NCBI GenBank assembly: GCA_018389105.1
Contig: JACATO010002132.1
Span: 434,001-498,000, forward strand
Direction: 5' to 3'
Origin: Nautilus pompilius
Taxonomy: Eukaryota; Mollusca; Cephalopoda; Nautilida; Nautilidae
DNA length: 64,000 nt
Below are positions 12,961-24,640 of this stretch, piece by piece. Both the position numbers and the translations under genes were made by a program. The notes under the pieces are model-generated. The model was not told where the DNA came from. It saw only the letters and a program-made list of their open reading frames with translations, and did not search any database. Within the stretch, counting starts at the first letter, position 1; each line of letters begins with the position of its first letter.

Positions 12961-14270
12961 TCCCAGCATACAATGCAAGAACTAGATGAAACACAGAAAG
13001 GAGATCCTTATGATTCAGATAGCCAGACAAGTGTGTATCTATGTAATCCTCATATGGTTACAGGTGAGACTCCACTTTTTTGTTACTAAGGAATCTGCCT
13101 GAAAACCAACAACCATTTTATTTGTAAATGCAATACACAACTGTTAAGATTTCCCTACAGTTCCTTAATTTCATGTGCAAGCAGCATGTAATCCATTTGA
13201 TTGGCTGACTCGGTAATACTGCATTCAAATGCAGACCATAAAAATTTATTTCATGATAATTTCAAAAAAATTATTTTGTGCCCATTTTTGCTGAAATACT
13301 GATTACTGATATTTGATTTGGATTTAAATTTTATTCAATCAAATCACTTATTGGTATTTAATCGCATCCCAATTCCTGGGGTAAAAGTGATAACTCCCAT
13401 CGAAAAATCTTATCAGCAAGATAGAAAATCAGCACTCGATGAACAAATAAGGGTGTTAGTTTACTTTTAAATATGTTGTAACTATGTTCATTGGAGATTA
13501 GATTAAACATTTTCACAAAGAGATGTAGTACTGAAATAAAGATAAAATCAAAACTAACTGAAACAGTTCAGCCAGAGTAGCTGCCTATGGAAACATGACA
13601 TGTAGTTCTCTATTGGTAACATCACATTCAACCATGAAAGCAGTATGTGGTGTCACCTTCATAGGAGTGGTAAAGTTACTAAACTTAACAAAGAACACCG
13701 TCACTTGTATCTTCCCACTTTACTCCAAATGGACAATAACTTTTTGTCTAAATTTCTGACAGCAACCAATTCACTATGCCAAAGATTTAGTATTGTACAA
13801 TTTTCAGAACCTTCCACAGATCTGGTGATTGAATGCTCAGTTGTAGCCAACTAAGTTTCTGAGCAGCTTTGTTTGTGTCACTAGTTTTACTGTCATGGTT
13901 TAAGAAAGTTCCAGACACCGTTGCTTCATTTGCCACAGTAGCATCAACCTAATTAAGCTACGCAAAGCATCTAACTACCTAGCTCATGCGCACAACAGAA
14001 CATTTTTGTTTCCTTGTCAACTTCCTGAGATTTCTAACAGGGAGAAAAACTGCATCGAACTACTTTTGGTAATGGAAATTCAGTGAGTTTAAGCTAAATT
14101 GAATTTGCTAGTTAAAACCTTTTTTGGATTAGAAACTTCCCCAACATTTTGTAATTTAAAAAAAAGAAAAATTCCTAATCAAATAAAATCAATACATGGT
14201 GTACTAAAACGGACAACAAATTCATTACCAAATTATATCTGAGCATTTTCTGTAGCATTCTAGGAAGTAG
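12960..14270. other. Unassigned AT-rich sequence
   Basis: No gene or clear repeat was seen between the SINE copy and the CRE-bearing microsatellite. Confidence 0.5.
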
Positions 14271-14276
14271 AAACTG

Positions 14277-14329
14277 GTGTGTGTGTGTGTGTGTGTGTTC
14301 GTGTGCATGCGTGCGTGCATGTGTGTGTG

Positions 14330-14372
<43 letters not shown>

Positions 14373-14485
14373 GTCATTAGAGAGAGATGGAGAGAGATGA
14401 CGTCATTACAGAGAGAGATGGAGAGAGAGAGAGAGAGAGAGAGATGACGTCATTAGAGAGAGAGATGGAGAGAGAGAGAGAGAGA
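14277..14485. repeat. Compound GT/GA microsatellite with three CRE palindromes
   Basis: A GT tract (14277-14332, with GTGCATGCGTGCGTGC in the middle) passes into GA repeats. The palindrome TGACGTCA occurs inside the GA tract at 14369-14376, 14398-14405 and 14445-14452, each within a GATGACGTCATTA block. TGACGTCA is the perfect cAMP response element bound by CREB/ATF. Confidence 0.9.
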
Positions 14486-14489
14486 TGGG

Positions 14490-15930
14490 AAGAGAACCGA
14501 ACATCAGACGTTAGAAATTTGAAACCCTAAAACGGAATCCAATGCAGGTTTTAATTGTCTGTCAAAGTGCAACAGCTGATAAAGGCATGCATGCGCACAC
14601 ATTTAAAGCTCTTGATAATTAGTTAATTCTATTAAAATCTAACCCAGATGAATTTCCACAAACTTCAGAATTCTGATATAAAATGGAAAATCCAAAATGT
14701 ATTTTCTTAATTATTTTTTCTCCATTTAAATGTCCCCCTATTTCGCAGCAGCAGACAAATGTGGATCCTGTACCCGAAGTTAACCAGAATCGATTTTTCT
14801 TTTGTAAGTGTGAAAGCAGACGCAGGGATATCAGATTCAGACTGGGTGGAATAAGGAATTAAAAAAATACATAATAAAGTTTCTGCAATTTCCAAGATAA
14901 CAACATATTACAAAAAAAAAAATTACAATTAAATAATAAAATACAAACCAGGTTAAAATGACTAGTTTTGAAAGTCATTAGTTTGGCTGACTTAGAGGAG
15001 TTAGCTCCACATGGCCCCACAGGGCAATCTGAGACCAGACCGCCCCCCCCTTTTTTTAAATCTCTGATCAGTTTAGATAAATGAAAAATTTGAATTTTCT
15101 GTTGTTGCTTTTGTTTGTTTTTTTTTTTAAATTTCAATCTGTTCTTTAACGTCTTAGAAAGTCAGAACTTTCATATCCTGTTCTTAGAGTTGTCCTCAGG
15201 CTTTTTTTTTATTTTTATATAGCCATAGATAAAAAATAAAATAAAAAGAAGAAGACAGAAGCAATTACTAAATCGTGCCTGAAAAAAGAGAGAGAGATTC
15301 TGAAAAACATCAATTTTAGGAATTAAACAGTCATTCTACTTGAAGATGCACAACAACATCAGACAGCAACTGGCAGGGTAAAGATTTTCCGAACATTTAA
15401 ATTAGTGGTGCGGCAACAAGAAACAAGGCAAAAAAAAAAACGTTTCAAACAAGATAATTACGGCAACCAATTGGCAGAGGGTGGAAGTGGGTGGTCCGTG
15501 GTTTCTTTGAAGAATAGGATCGCAAGTTAATGCCACAAGAATACAATCCAGATCTCTCACTACACATATAGCCTGACTCAATGAGCCAGGCAGTGTGGCC
15601 AATTAAGCCAACAAATGCATTAAGTGATTCACCACTTCCTTAAAGTAATGACCAGACAGATAAAATTCAAGTTCTTTTACATGAGAATTTGTGAAGACAC
15701 AATGGGATAATTTTGTAAACATGCATAAACAGTATTCTGTTGCAATAATGTAGCACTGATGCTGCTACTCAGTGTATCATTTTAGGAAGATGTTCAATAT
15801 TGACAAAGTTTCCTATAAATACCTCCTTTTTCCATTTTTTTTATTATTATTCAGCAGCAAAATAGAAAGATAATTCCATTGGTTACTACAATTTAAAGCC
15901 AACATAGATCAGAGGAAAAAGGAAAAAATT
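14490..15930. other. Unassigned AT-rich sequence
   Basis: Low-complexity A/T runs (for example near 14912 and 15120). No coding exon was supported. Confidence 0.5.
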
Positions 15931-15933
15931 ATA

Positions 15934-16110
15934 TGGGTGCATCTCAAAAAATTAGAATATCATGGAAGAGTTCGATATTTTTTGTCGGTTATTTCAGAAA
16001 GTGAAAATTGTATATATTCTAGACATGTAAACTAAAATGTTTCAAGCATTTTTTAATTTTGATATAAATTACGGCCTACAGCTCAAAATATTAGAATATT
16101 CCATTTCGAG
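15934..16110 (+). repeat. Left long inverted repeat of the Tc1 element
   Basis: It contains outer (AAAAAATTAGAATATCATGG) and inner (CTCAAAATATTAGAATAT) direct-repeat boxes and the shared segment TTACGGCCTACAGCTCA. It pairs with 17140-17350. Confidence 0.85.
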
Positions 16111-16170
16111 TTTGAGTAAATCACTATTTATGCATTATAAATACCATCAATCTCTCACGCAACCACAATC

Positions 16171-17074
16171 ATGGGGAAGACTGCTGACTTGACAGTTGTC
16201 CAGAATACACTCATTGACACCCTCCACAAGGAGGGTAAGCCACAGGAGGTCATTGCTGAAAGGGCTGCCTGTTCGCAGAGTGCTGTATCAAAGCATATTC
16301 ATGGAAAGTTGACTGGCAAGAGGGATGACCGCAGCCTAGAGAGGATTGTCAAGCAAAGCCGATTCAAGAACTTGAGGGAGCTTCACGAGGAGTGGACTGA
16401 GGCTGGAGTCAGTGCATCAAGAGCCACCACACACAGACGTGTCCAGGAAATGGGCTACAAGTGTTGCATACCAGGTGTCAAGCCACTCCTGAACCAGAGA
16501 CAATGTCAGAAGCGTCTTACCTGGGCTAAGTAGAAAGAGAACTGGACCGTTGCTCAGTGGTCCAAAGTCCTCTTTTCAGATGAAAGTAAATTTTGCATTT
16601 AATTTGGAAATCAAGGTCCCACAGTCTGGAGAAAGAGTGGAGAGGCACAGAATCCAAGTTGCTTGAAGTCCAGTGTGAAGTTTCCACAGTCAGTGATGAT
16701 TTGGGCTGCTATGTCATCTGTTAGTGTTGGTCCACTGTGTTTTATCAAGTCCAAAGTCAATGCAGCTGTCTACCAGGAGATTTTAGAGCACTTCATGCTT
16801 CCGTCTGCTGACAAGCTTTATGGAGATGCTGATTTCCTTTTCCAACAGGACTTGGCACCTGCCCACAGTGCCAAAACCACTAGTAACTGGTTTGCTGACC
16901 ATGGTATTACTGTGCTTGATTGGCCAGCCAACTCACCTGACCTGAACCCCATAAGGCCGCTATCAAAGCAACCTTGGCTTCCATAACACCTCAGCAGTGC
17001 CACAGGCTGATCGCCTCCATGCCACACTACATTGATGAAGTGATTCATGCAAAAGGAGCCCTGACCAAGTATTG
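16171..17074 (+). pseudogene. Tc1 transposase, broken by two stops and an internal deletion
   Basis: One frame runs from ATG 16171 to 16986 with stops at 16531-16533 (TAG) and 16600-16602 (TAA). The N-terminal part is a paired-like helix-turn-helix DNA-binding domain (ERAACSQSAVSKHI). The first catalytic aspartate is in LFSDES (codon 16579-16581) and the second in FQQDLAPAHS (codon 16849-16851). SPDLNPI is intact, but the following ENLW segment with the third catalytic acid is missing, and reading shifts by one base near 16955. The correct frame resumes as AIKATLASITPQQCHRLIAS and ends ALTKY at 17074. The deletion is about 70 bases, judged from the family. The protein cannot be active. Confidence 0.92.
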
Positions 17075-17139
17075 AATGCATAAATGAACATATTTTTCAG
17101 AAGTTAGACATTTCTATATTATAAATCCTTTTTTTATTG

Positions 17140-17350
17140 ATCTTATGAAATATTCTAATATTTTGAGATATTGGATTTTTGATTTTCATGAGCTGTAGGC
17201 CGTAATCATCAAAATTAAAACAAAAAAAGACTTGAAATATTTCACTTTGTGTGTAATGAATCTAGAATATATGAAAGTTTCACTGTTTGAATTAAATTAT
17301 GGGAAAAAATGAACTCTTCCACGATACTCTAATTCTTTGAGATGCACCTG
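17140..17350 (-). repeat. Right long inverted repeat of the Tc1 element
   Basis: Reverse complement of the left end with scattered differences. It also carries the TTACGGCCTACAGCTCA segment and an inner CTCAAAATATTAGAATAT box. Confidence 0.85.
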
Positions 17351-17851
17351 TACATATATGCACATATATTCCACCACATAATGCAAGAGATATTGTATTG
17401 AACCAACTGACATTTCTGTGCATTATTCCTAGGAGTAGCAATTGAAAAATAAACCACGCTTTCACTGTACACACAGAGGTAGCTTTCTTACAACAAAAAA
17501 AAATCCCTTAAATATCAAGTTGTCTGTTTTATTCTTAAAAGTTAAGACTTGTTTAAATAGACATACATTAGACAAACAATAAGTTTGTACAGCTACTGCA
17601 ACAGGACCTGAAACTACAATAATATCAAATCATTGAATACCAAATAGAAAAGTTAAATCAAAATGTGTTTATCAGAAAGAAATGATTACATTTCTCCCAT
17701 AAGTGATAGAATAAGGTAACTCGCAAATCAATTTACTGTAGAGTCATTGTTTTGATTTTAAAAACTTCAAGATTATCCAAAACAACTCACAAAAAGCACC
17801 GATCTTTTGTAGTAAAACTTAGTCAAAGAGGTACTCAAAAATAAATATATA

Positions 17852-18448
17852 CAGTCGACCCCCGCGTAATAACGGTTCGGCCTTCGCAGCCCCGGTTATT
17901 CGCGGAATTTTCCTTAGAACCCAACTAATAATTGTTCGTGGAAACCCCCGCATATTCACGGAATTGCAAATATCTTCCACGATTTTTTATGGCTTTTTTC
18001 CATGGCAATATATATTTTTTCACACTTTTTAATGCTAAACTATTAATAACAATATAATTTACTAATTTTGTAATATAAATACTAACGTGAATTCAGCAAA
18101 ATATCAATATAAAATAAACGCTATTGGCTGGAGGTTTGAAAGTAGCCAATCCGAGAGCGTTATTCATTTCTCCTCGCTGCTGATTGGCTGCTGCCCACGA
18201 GGCGCTGTCTCAGGCAGATGCAGCCCAGCATCATCCCAGTTTACCGTGTGTAGCTATCTCGAGTGTTTCGCTGAGTGTTGTGTTTTTTATTAAATTATTA
18301 TTATATATTTACTTATATTTTTTATTATATTTTACATTATATTTTGAGATTTATAGGCATTTTTATGGACCATGTCCAATATTCACGGTTTTTCACTCTT
18401 CGCGGGTGCTCAAGGGACGTAACCCCCGCAAATACCGGGGTTCAACTG
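17852..18448. mobile_element. pogo/Tigger-like non-autonomous element (597 bp)
   Basis: The left end CAGTCGACCCCCGCGTAATA and the reversed right end CAGTTGAACCCCGGTATTTG are imperfect inverted repeats, flanked by TA on both sides (17850-17851 and 18449-18450). CAGT(N)GACCCCCG... with CGCGG motifs is typical of pogo/Tigger ends. No transposase frame is present. The middle (about 18120-18260) is CpG-richer and holds CCAAT boxes (GCCAAT near 18148; ATTGGCTG near 18123 and 18183), as expected if the promoter of the parent element was kept while its coding region was lost. Confidence 0.75.
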
Positions 18449-18451
18449 TAT

Positions 18452-21400
18452 ATATATTTTGATAATTTTATTAAGTTTAATTATTGGATTAAAAACTGTC
18501 TTGTGGAAAAATCTAATTTTAGCTAGAACCATTTATTTGATGACCTTACTCTTAGTCAGCCAACATCTATGGAACATGACTGGTGGGATGACTGAAAAAG
18601 AACCAACCACTTTTTCCTTGGTCACAGCAAAAATAAGGTTGTAAGAAACAAAGTAAGCTCCCTTATCTGTACTCTCTAATTTGTAACAGATGCATATTTT
18701 TGTAAGACAGAGTGGGTCATTGTGGACATACCAGCCACACTTAAAAATCAGATTTATGCCACAAGTATGTCAGACTAGGACCAGTTACTACAGTAAACTT
18801 TCCATAGCCTCTATGCAGTAAAACATCTATTATCCAACCTGATTAATCAGTTTAAAAGATTTAAGCAGCAAAATTTGAATTTTTTTTTTTAAATTTACTC
18901 TATAATCGAAATAAAATGTATATTAATAATGTTGATGCTCACCACCTTAGACCAGTTTTATTCCTGCTACAGAATGGTTTTTCAAAAGGTAACATGGATG
19001 TACAGAAGACTGAACAAAAGTAATAAATGTAATTATATACATTTGGGGAGTTGGTATTTGCTATTGCTGACATTGCCCAAAGCAGGTTTTCATATATCAC
19101 AATACTAAGGCAGAAGACAGGAAGGAGGCAGGTGCCATAACCTGCTCAAATTTGCCCCAATATACAACCAAACTCCCACCAGTCAACTACAGTACAGTCA
19201 GTGTCACAATTCATCTTCCAGATCTTTTCCATTACTAGTGAATCTGGTCTCCTTAAAGACTAGAAATCACAGAAAATTGAAATAAATAAAATGCTTGCAT
19301 AAATCTATCTAGTTGTATTTTCTTCTTCAAGCCTGCATCCAAACATTGCTGGCACATCAGATAGTCCATCAAAAGACACCTCCTGGTTTCAGTTTCCTAA
19401 ACCAAGTGGAGGAAAACAAGTTGTAGAAATTAACCACAAGTCTACCGCAGAAAATCCCCACTGGTTCTTTTTTAGAAATGGGAGAAGCCCACTTGGTCAA
19501 CAGTGAAGAAAAGCAAGAAGAAACCATGCTAAAGAGGTTTGGATGGAGAGGGTAGATTTAGCTCAACCGGGCACCATTATCTAATTGTGTGTTATGCTAT
19601 TACTCTTAAGTTGAACCTGTCTGTCCGCCTATCTGTCACCAGTCTAAATTAGCTGATGAAATGAAGCTTTCATGAAGTCTCACAAATTTTGGGAGCAAGC
19701 ACAAAAATACAATAGTTTTTTGTTTAAATTCCATTCTTACATGTGATAAAGATGGCACCACGGGGGTGCTATGCGACTCATCTACTTTGAATATGCCACG
19801 GGCTGTGTAACAGAAAGCACTCAGTCAAAGCTTTGCAATTTGAAAGAATACTGCACGATTTCCTTGTCCGGGTTCTGGCTCAGAAAACAAAAATTAGGCA
19901 TCAACTATCAGCTGAAACAGCAACAAGTCGACATTGCACAACAAATTTTGTTTCTTTCTTCTTGGCCAATAAACAAACATCAAATCCTAAGTTTGAATTT
20001 GCAATGGGAACAAAGACACCGAGTTTCTTGAAGAATTCAGCTTCCTCAAATGGTATTCAGCTTTATCAAAGCAAAAGAAACAGAGACGGGGAAAAAATAA
20101 ATGCATGAATGGACTTCAAGAAAGACTTCTTTTATTTTTGGTGAAGTACAACAACAATTTAGTGATGTGCCAATTAGACAACAATACCTTGCTATTCTTA
20201 GCTCTTTTGGTTGTTTGTTTTTTTGAGGGGGGGGACAACAAAAAGACCAAATAAAAATCAAGTGCACTTTTTATTTTAAATAAAATTGTTTCCATCCAAA
20301 GTTCGAACAATTTTGTTCTTCTACAAAAATTGCCAGCATTCTGACAAGAAGGTATAACTTAAAAGCATAACCAGGTGTTCGTTAACAAACTATGACTACA
20401 CCGTATCGAAATAATGTTGAGGAGGAAAGTTCATGATTGTTTTTTTGTTGTTTTCTTTGCCATAGAATATTACTTATTAAATACACTGGCTTATATTTGG
20501 TTTGTGGCCAAAATTCAGTCTGCAGAAAACATTTTATATTGAGGCAAAAAAATCATTTCCCTGACAGCTGATCTCATTATGGGGGAATTGGTGAACTTCT
20601 GTGACAAAAGCAAAAAATCCCACTTTGCTAATTAGCCAGACTGCAGTAAATCTGTCAGTTTTCTCCATCCTGCCAAAGGAAACAAAACAGCATTCTCGTC
20701 ACCTGGAAGACTTTTATCAGCTTGTTGATTTTCTTTTTGATGCTTTTTTTTATTTCACTAAATGGAGTTTTACAATAAAGACCAAATGCATGGAATTCTC
20801 AAATAAGGTAGTGTAGAACTGAGCCTTTTGGAGGGAGGGAGAGAGAGAGAGACAGGCATGCACGCACACACGCACGGGGGATTCCAGAAGCCTAATTTCT
20901 TCACTTATTTAATCTTCCTCCAAGCTAAAATAGAAACTGAGATGCAACTAAATTTACTGCAAGGTTAACATTTCGTTTTACAAGCGTGCTAAAAGCAAAC
21001 TCTCAACTTACAATATACTTCTCCAAGCATCACACAGAAAACCTGCATCACAAATACCATTTGTTAAAAGCATCTCTAAGCTATGAAGCATGCAAATACA
21101 AGCACTTCCATCCATGCAATTCCACGATGTGTCACAAATGTATATGGTAAAGAATGAACCTTTGTAAACTGATTCTTGCTGATAATCAATAATTTGAAAC
21201 AATCAGTTTTTTTTTTTCTCATTTTTCAAATTTTTTTATAACATCACTCGATTTGACTGCTTTTAATTAATCAAAGTTGGCAATGATGGGGGGGTTCTCT
21301 AATTTGCATAATGGTTAGACGTGACTGGCAGCACATCATGTTTTTTACTGCATTTTCTGTATGTGCCAAATATTTAGAAAGGGGAGAACATTTTGTACAG

Positions 21401-22880
21401 AAACACTTCTTTGCCAAAAACACCTATCACTTTCAAAAAGTTTGCGCTCATCAAGATGGCCACTTAAGTCAATGATAACAAATCTAAAAGAAAGAAGGAT
21501 TTTCATTTGAGTAAAAATTTATAATAAATAACATTTCTAAAAAAAATTTTTTTTTTTTACATTAAAATATTTCTTTTACATCTCAAAATTTGGAGAAAAA
21601 AAGGAGGAAAAACAAAACAACAACAAAAAAAACAGGTAATTAACAATTCCTGGGATTTCAATCTCAGTTCTAGGTAACACTGGCATTACCTGAGAGGAAG
21701 AGAAGAGGAAGTTCTTGATAACTTACAAGAAAATTAACTTTTGAACACCAAGGTAATATTTGAATAAAGACAGACAGAAATTCATGATTAGATACTACAA
21801 CAAAATGACCTATCAACTGTCTTGTTCCTTCTGCTTTCCTTTTCTTGTCTCACTTGGAGAAACCAACAAAAAGCTTTCGTTTTGTCCCCCCCCCCCCACT
21901 TTTTAAACACACACCATCCTGGTTGGGGTGCCGAAAGGTTAAAGCGTATCTACACCCTGGTACAAGCCAGATAAATACTGCCTACTTAAAAACTACTAGA
22001 GCTAGGCAGGGACCCCATGCAAGCAGAATGGCATAGAACAGCAAGTTACACCAAACACAGCCTCCAATCACTGGAAACCTGTGACAGCAACCATAATAAC
22101 TGAGTACATTATGCTAACCCTACCAATTAAACTTAGCTGATTTCATCTGCACTTCATGATTATGCAGATAAATAAAACCTATTATGCCAAAACAGAACTA
22201 AAAGACAGACATTAAATGTTCCTAGAGGAAGAGTAGCCGCATAATTCTTTCAAAGGCAACAGTCTATTTTCTATTTATTTTCTACTTCCAAGAAACTTGT
22301 GAAAATTCATTGGATTGTTTTCTACATATCAAAAATAAATTTAATGAAGAGTTTGGGAAATTTCAGTAGTAGACAGGATTATATTACACCAATATCCAAA
22401 ATTAAAATGCTTTGAATTTAAAAATTGTGCACACCTTTACATAACTGTATTCATACCAACAGAAAGAAGTACAATGGTAAAGTATTGTTATGAATGAGTA
22501 AAGTCAGATGTAAATTCTGACTGTTCTGTGCAGTCTCTCATGCAGGCCTCATGCATTTGGTTCATTCTGATCATAAATACACATGGAGTCGGCTTTAGAA
22601 AACAAAGTATAATATCATGTTAATCGGTATAAAATTAGGTGTTACATTTCTGCCACACACAACCCTAGAGATGGCAGATAATTGGAATGAAAAATGTTGG
22701 GCTTTCTTGCTGAAACACAGAGGGGCAACTTGGCACATACCACTCTATCAGTCATCTCTTTTTCTAACCCATGTTCACAACACTTTAACTTATAGTGGTC
22801 ATCCCTATTAAATGACTTTCCAGAAAAGACATGGAAAGTTTTATTTGTGAACTGTGCCACAATGCTTTTGTTCATGCCAC
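18452..22880. other. Unassigned non-coding sequence
   Basis: AT-rich, with homopolymer runs and a short GA/CA microsatellite (about 20832-20880). Open frames of up to 92 codons lack domains and codon bias. Confidence 0.5.
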
Positions 22881-22889
22881 TCACCTGAA

Positions 22890-23290
22890 GAAACAACAAC
22901 AGGATATCAGCAGATCAGTGTCCAGGAGACTGGACAACTTTGATTACCACACCCAGTGTCCTGTGAAATAGCCAAGGATTGTGGATTGACATAGCAAGCT
23001 AGACTTAAAAGTAGTTTGAAGGTGCAGATGAGAGTCCATAGTTTTGATCAGAGTTTCTCCTGCAATCATCTGATTATCAGATGAGTTTGACAACATAAGG
23101 GACAATCTTATGATTAAGAAAACAGTGCTACTTTTCCATGGCCTGGCCGAATACCAGATATTAACTCCATTGAGCACATGCAAGCTCTCCTTCTCAACCA
23201 ATCAATCCATGCAAGTGCCCCCATATACCCACGCTGCAATGCAAATATTAACTCCACTCATATTTTGCTAGTGATATGTACAATTCCAAA
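22890..23290 (+). pseudogene. mariner-like transposase relic
   Basis: The plus strand near 23130-23240 reads FPWPGRIPDINSIEHM and then QALLLNQSIHASAP. This is recognisable as the WPARSPDLNPIEHLWD motif with the third catalytic acid of DD34E/D transposases. Upstream sequence shows only scattered similarity, and no terminal repeats were found. This is an old fragment. The open frame at 23178-23366 is its continuation, not a gene. Confidence 0.5.
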
Positions 23291-24090
23291 ATTTCTCGTG
23301 CCTGGATCTCAAGTGTCTGAGCATCCAGAGAAAGTCATGTGTCTTGTTTCATGTTTATTTTTTTAAAGCAAAAAAAACACGTAGCCCATAACCATTAACA
23401 GAATCAGCAGGAAAAAAAAAACTGAAATCAACATTGTTGTGGCATATTATTAAGATGAGAATAAGGAAGTTGCTGATGATGTGTTATTTACAGAAAATAG
23501 CAGATTATTTGAAGCATCTCCCATCAGCTTAGTAACAAAACTAACTTATGAACCTATATGACAGGAGAAAATCCATGAAATTTAGGTTTTTTTTTTCATT
23601 ATTCCCATGTCAACATTTCAGCAACTGATTTCTTGCATATTTTAAAATAAAAGTAAAGTAACAATTCTATTTGTTTGTTCTCCCATCACAATAATCGTAT
23701 CATAAATGTTTCTGGCATTAGGAAGAAAACAACAATCAACTGCTCTTCTTCGTGAATAAGATCAATATATGGATTTTCTGTTTCTTCTCCTTCTTCAAGT
23801 CAAAGTTTGCTTTTTTTTATCTCATAAGAATTCTAAGACGATTATCAGGATTTGCTTCATTTTCAAAGATTTCATTCACAATTTACAGAAAAGCATTTTT
23901 CTTTTTCCTCTCCTGAGACACCGTGACGAGTTACAACCGGTAGTGACCACCAACCCTCATCACAGCTGGGACTTGCTGAGCAGCCTCTACCTGGTGTCTC
24001 AGGTGTCGCTTTGCAGTCCTTCTTTCTGTTTTTTTTTTTTTTTTTAATGTTCTTCTACAGGCTGCTCCTAATTAATGGTACAGATTAAAA

Positions 24091-24139
24091 ACACACACAC
24101 GCACACACACACACATGCATGCACACACGCATGCACACA
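24091..24139. repeat. CA-rich microsatellite
   Basis: Imperfect ACAC tract with interspersed GCATGC segments. Confidence 0.85.
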
Positions 24140-24238
24140 CCAGAACAAAGTGAAAGTGAGGAAACTGATAAACAATCGATAATTTAGAAGCTTCTTTGAA
24201 GCGGCCAACTGGCAGGTGAAACAAAAAATAGAGAAAAA

Positions 24239-24362
24239 TTATCCTGAGTTACCCCGTCGCCGTCTTACTCCCATCTCTGCCGTGTTAGGGCTCAAAAAAA
24301 TTATCCCGAGTTACCCCATCGTCGTCTTACTCCCATCTCTGCCGTGTTAGGGCTCAGAAAAA
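24239..24362. repeat. 62-bp tandem duplication
   Basis: Two units (24239-24300 and 24301-24362) start TTATCC(T/C)GAGTTACCCC and share TCTTACTCCCATCTCTGCCG. They differ by four transitions, three of them at CpG or TpG/CpA positions. An ATG follows at once at 24363, but the open frame after it matches no known protein. Confidence 0.85.
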
Positions 24363-24559
24363 TGGCGCTGACTTTTTGTAAAAACAAACAAGAAGAAGAA
24401 GAAGAAGAAACAACATTTGTACATCGCATGGTCCACATGATGACCGGATCTGGAGTTCAGCAAGCAACTAACGAAAGCGAGTTCAAACTCTCGGGTGGGC
24501 AAGACATCTGTTGGTCCAACAAGAAATTAATACAGACCGCTCCCTGGAGGCAAGCTCCG

Positions 24560-24640
24560 TGTGGTGCGGGATTGGGCCGCACCAAGGTTGTCTCCCTTTT
24601 AGAAGGCATCAGTGTAAGGAAGGAGCATGGAAAACAAGAG
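24560..24640 (+). repeat. SINE tail fragment
   Basis: GGTTGTCTCCCTTTTAGAAG then GCATCAGTGTA matches the 3' end of the SINE copy at 51250-51520. The head was not recognised upstream. Confidence 0.35.

Larger units (their letters stand above)
15934..17350 (+). mobile_element. Tc1-type transposon with long IR/DR ends, inactive
   Basis: The element is flanked by TA (15932-15933 and 17351-17352). Its ends are inverted copies: TGGGTGCATCTCAAAAAATT at the left and, reversed, CAGGTGCATCTCAAAGAATT at the right. The similarity continues inward for about 180 bases, to a second inner copy of CTCAAAATATTAGAATAT. This is the IR/DR layout of Sleeping Beauty-type Tc1 elements. The interior holds a broken transposase. 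The element is otherwise complete (1417 bp). Confidence 0.92.
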
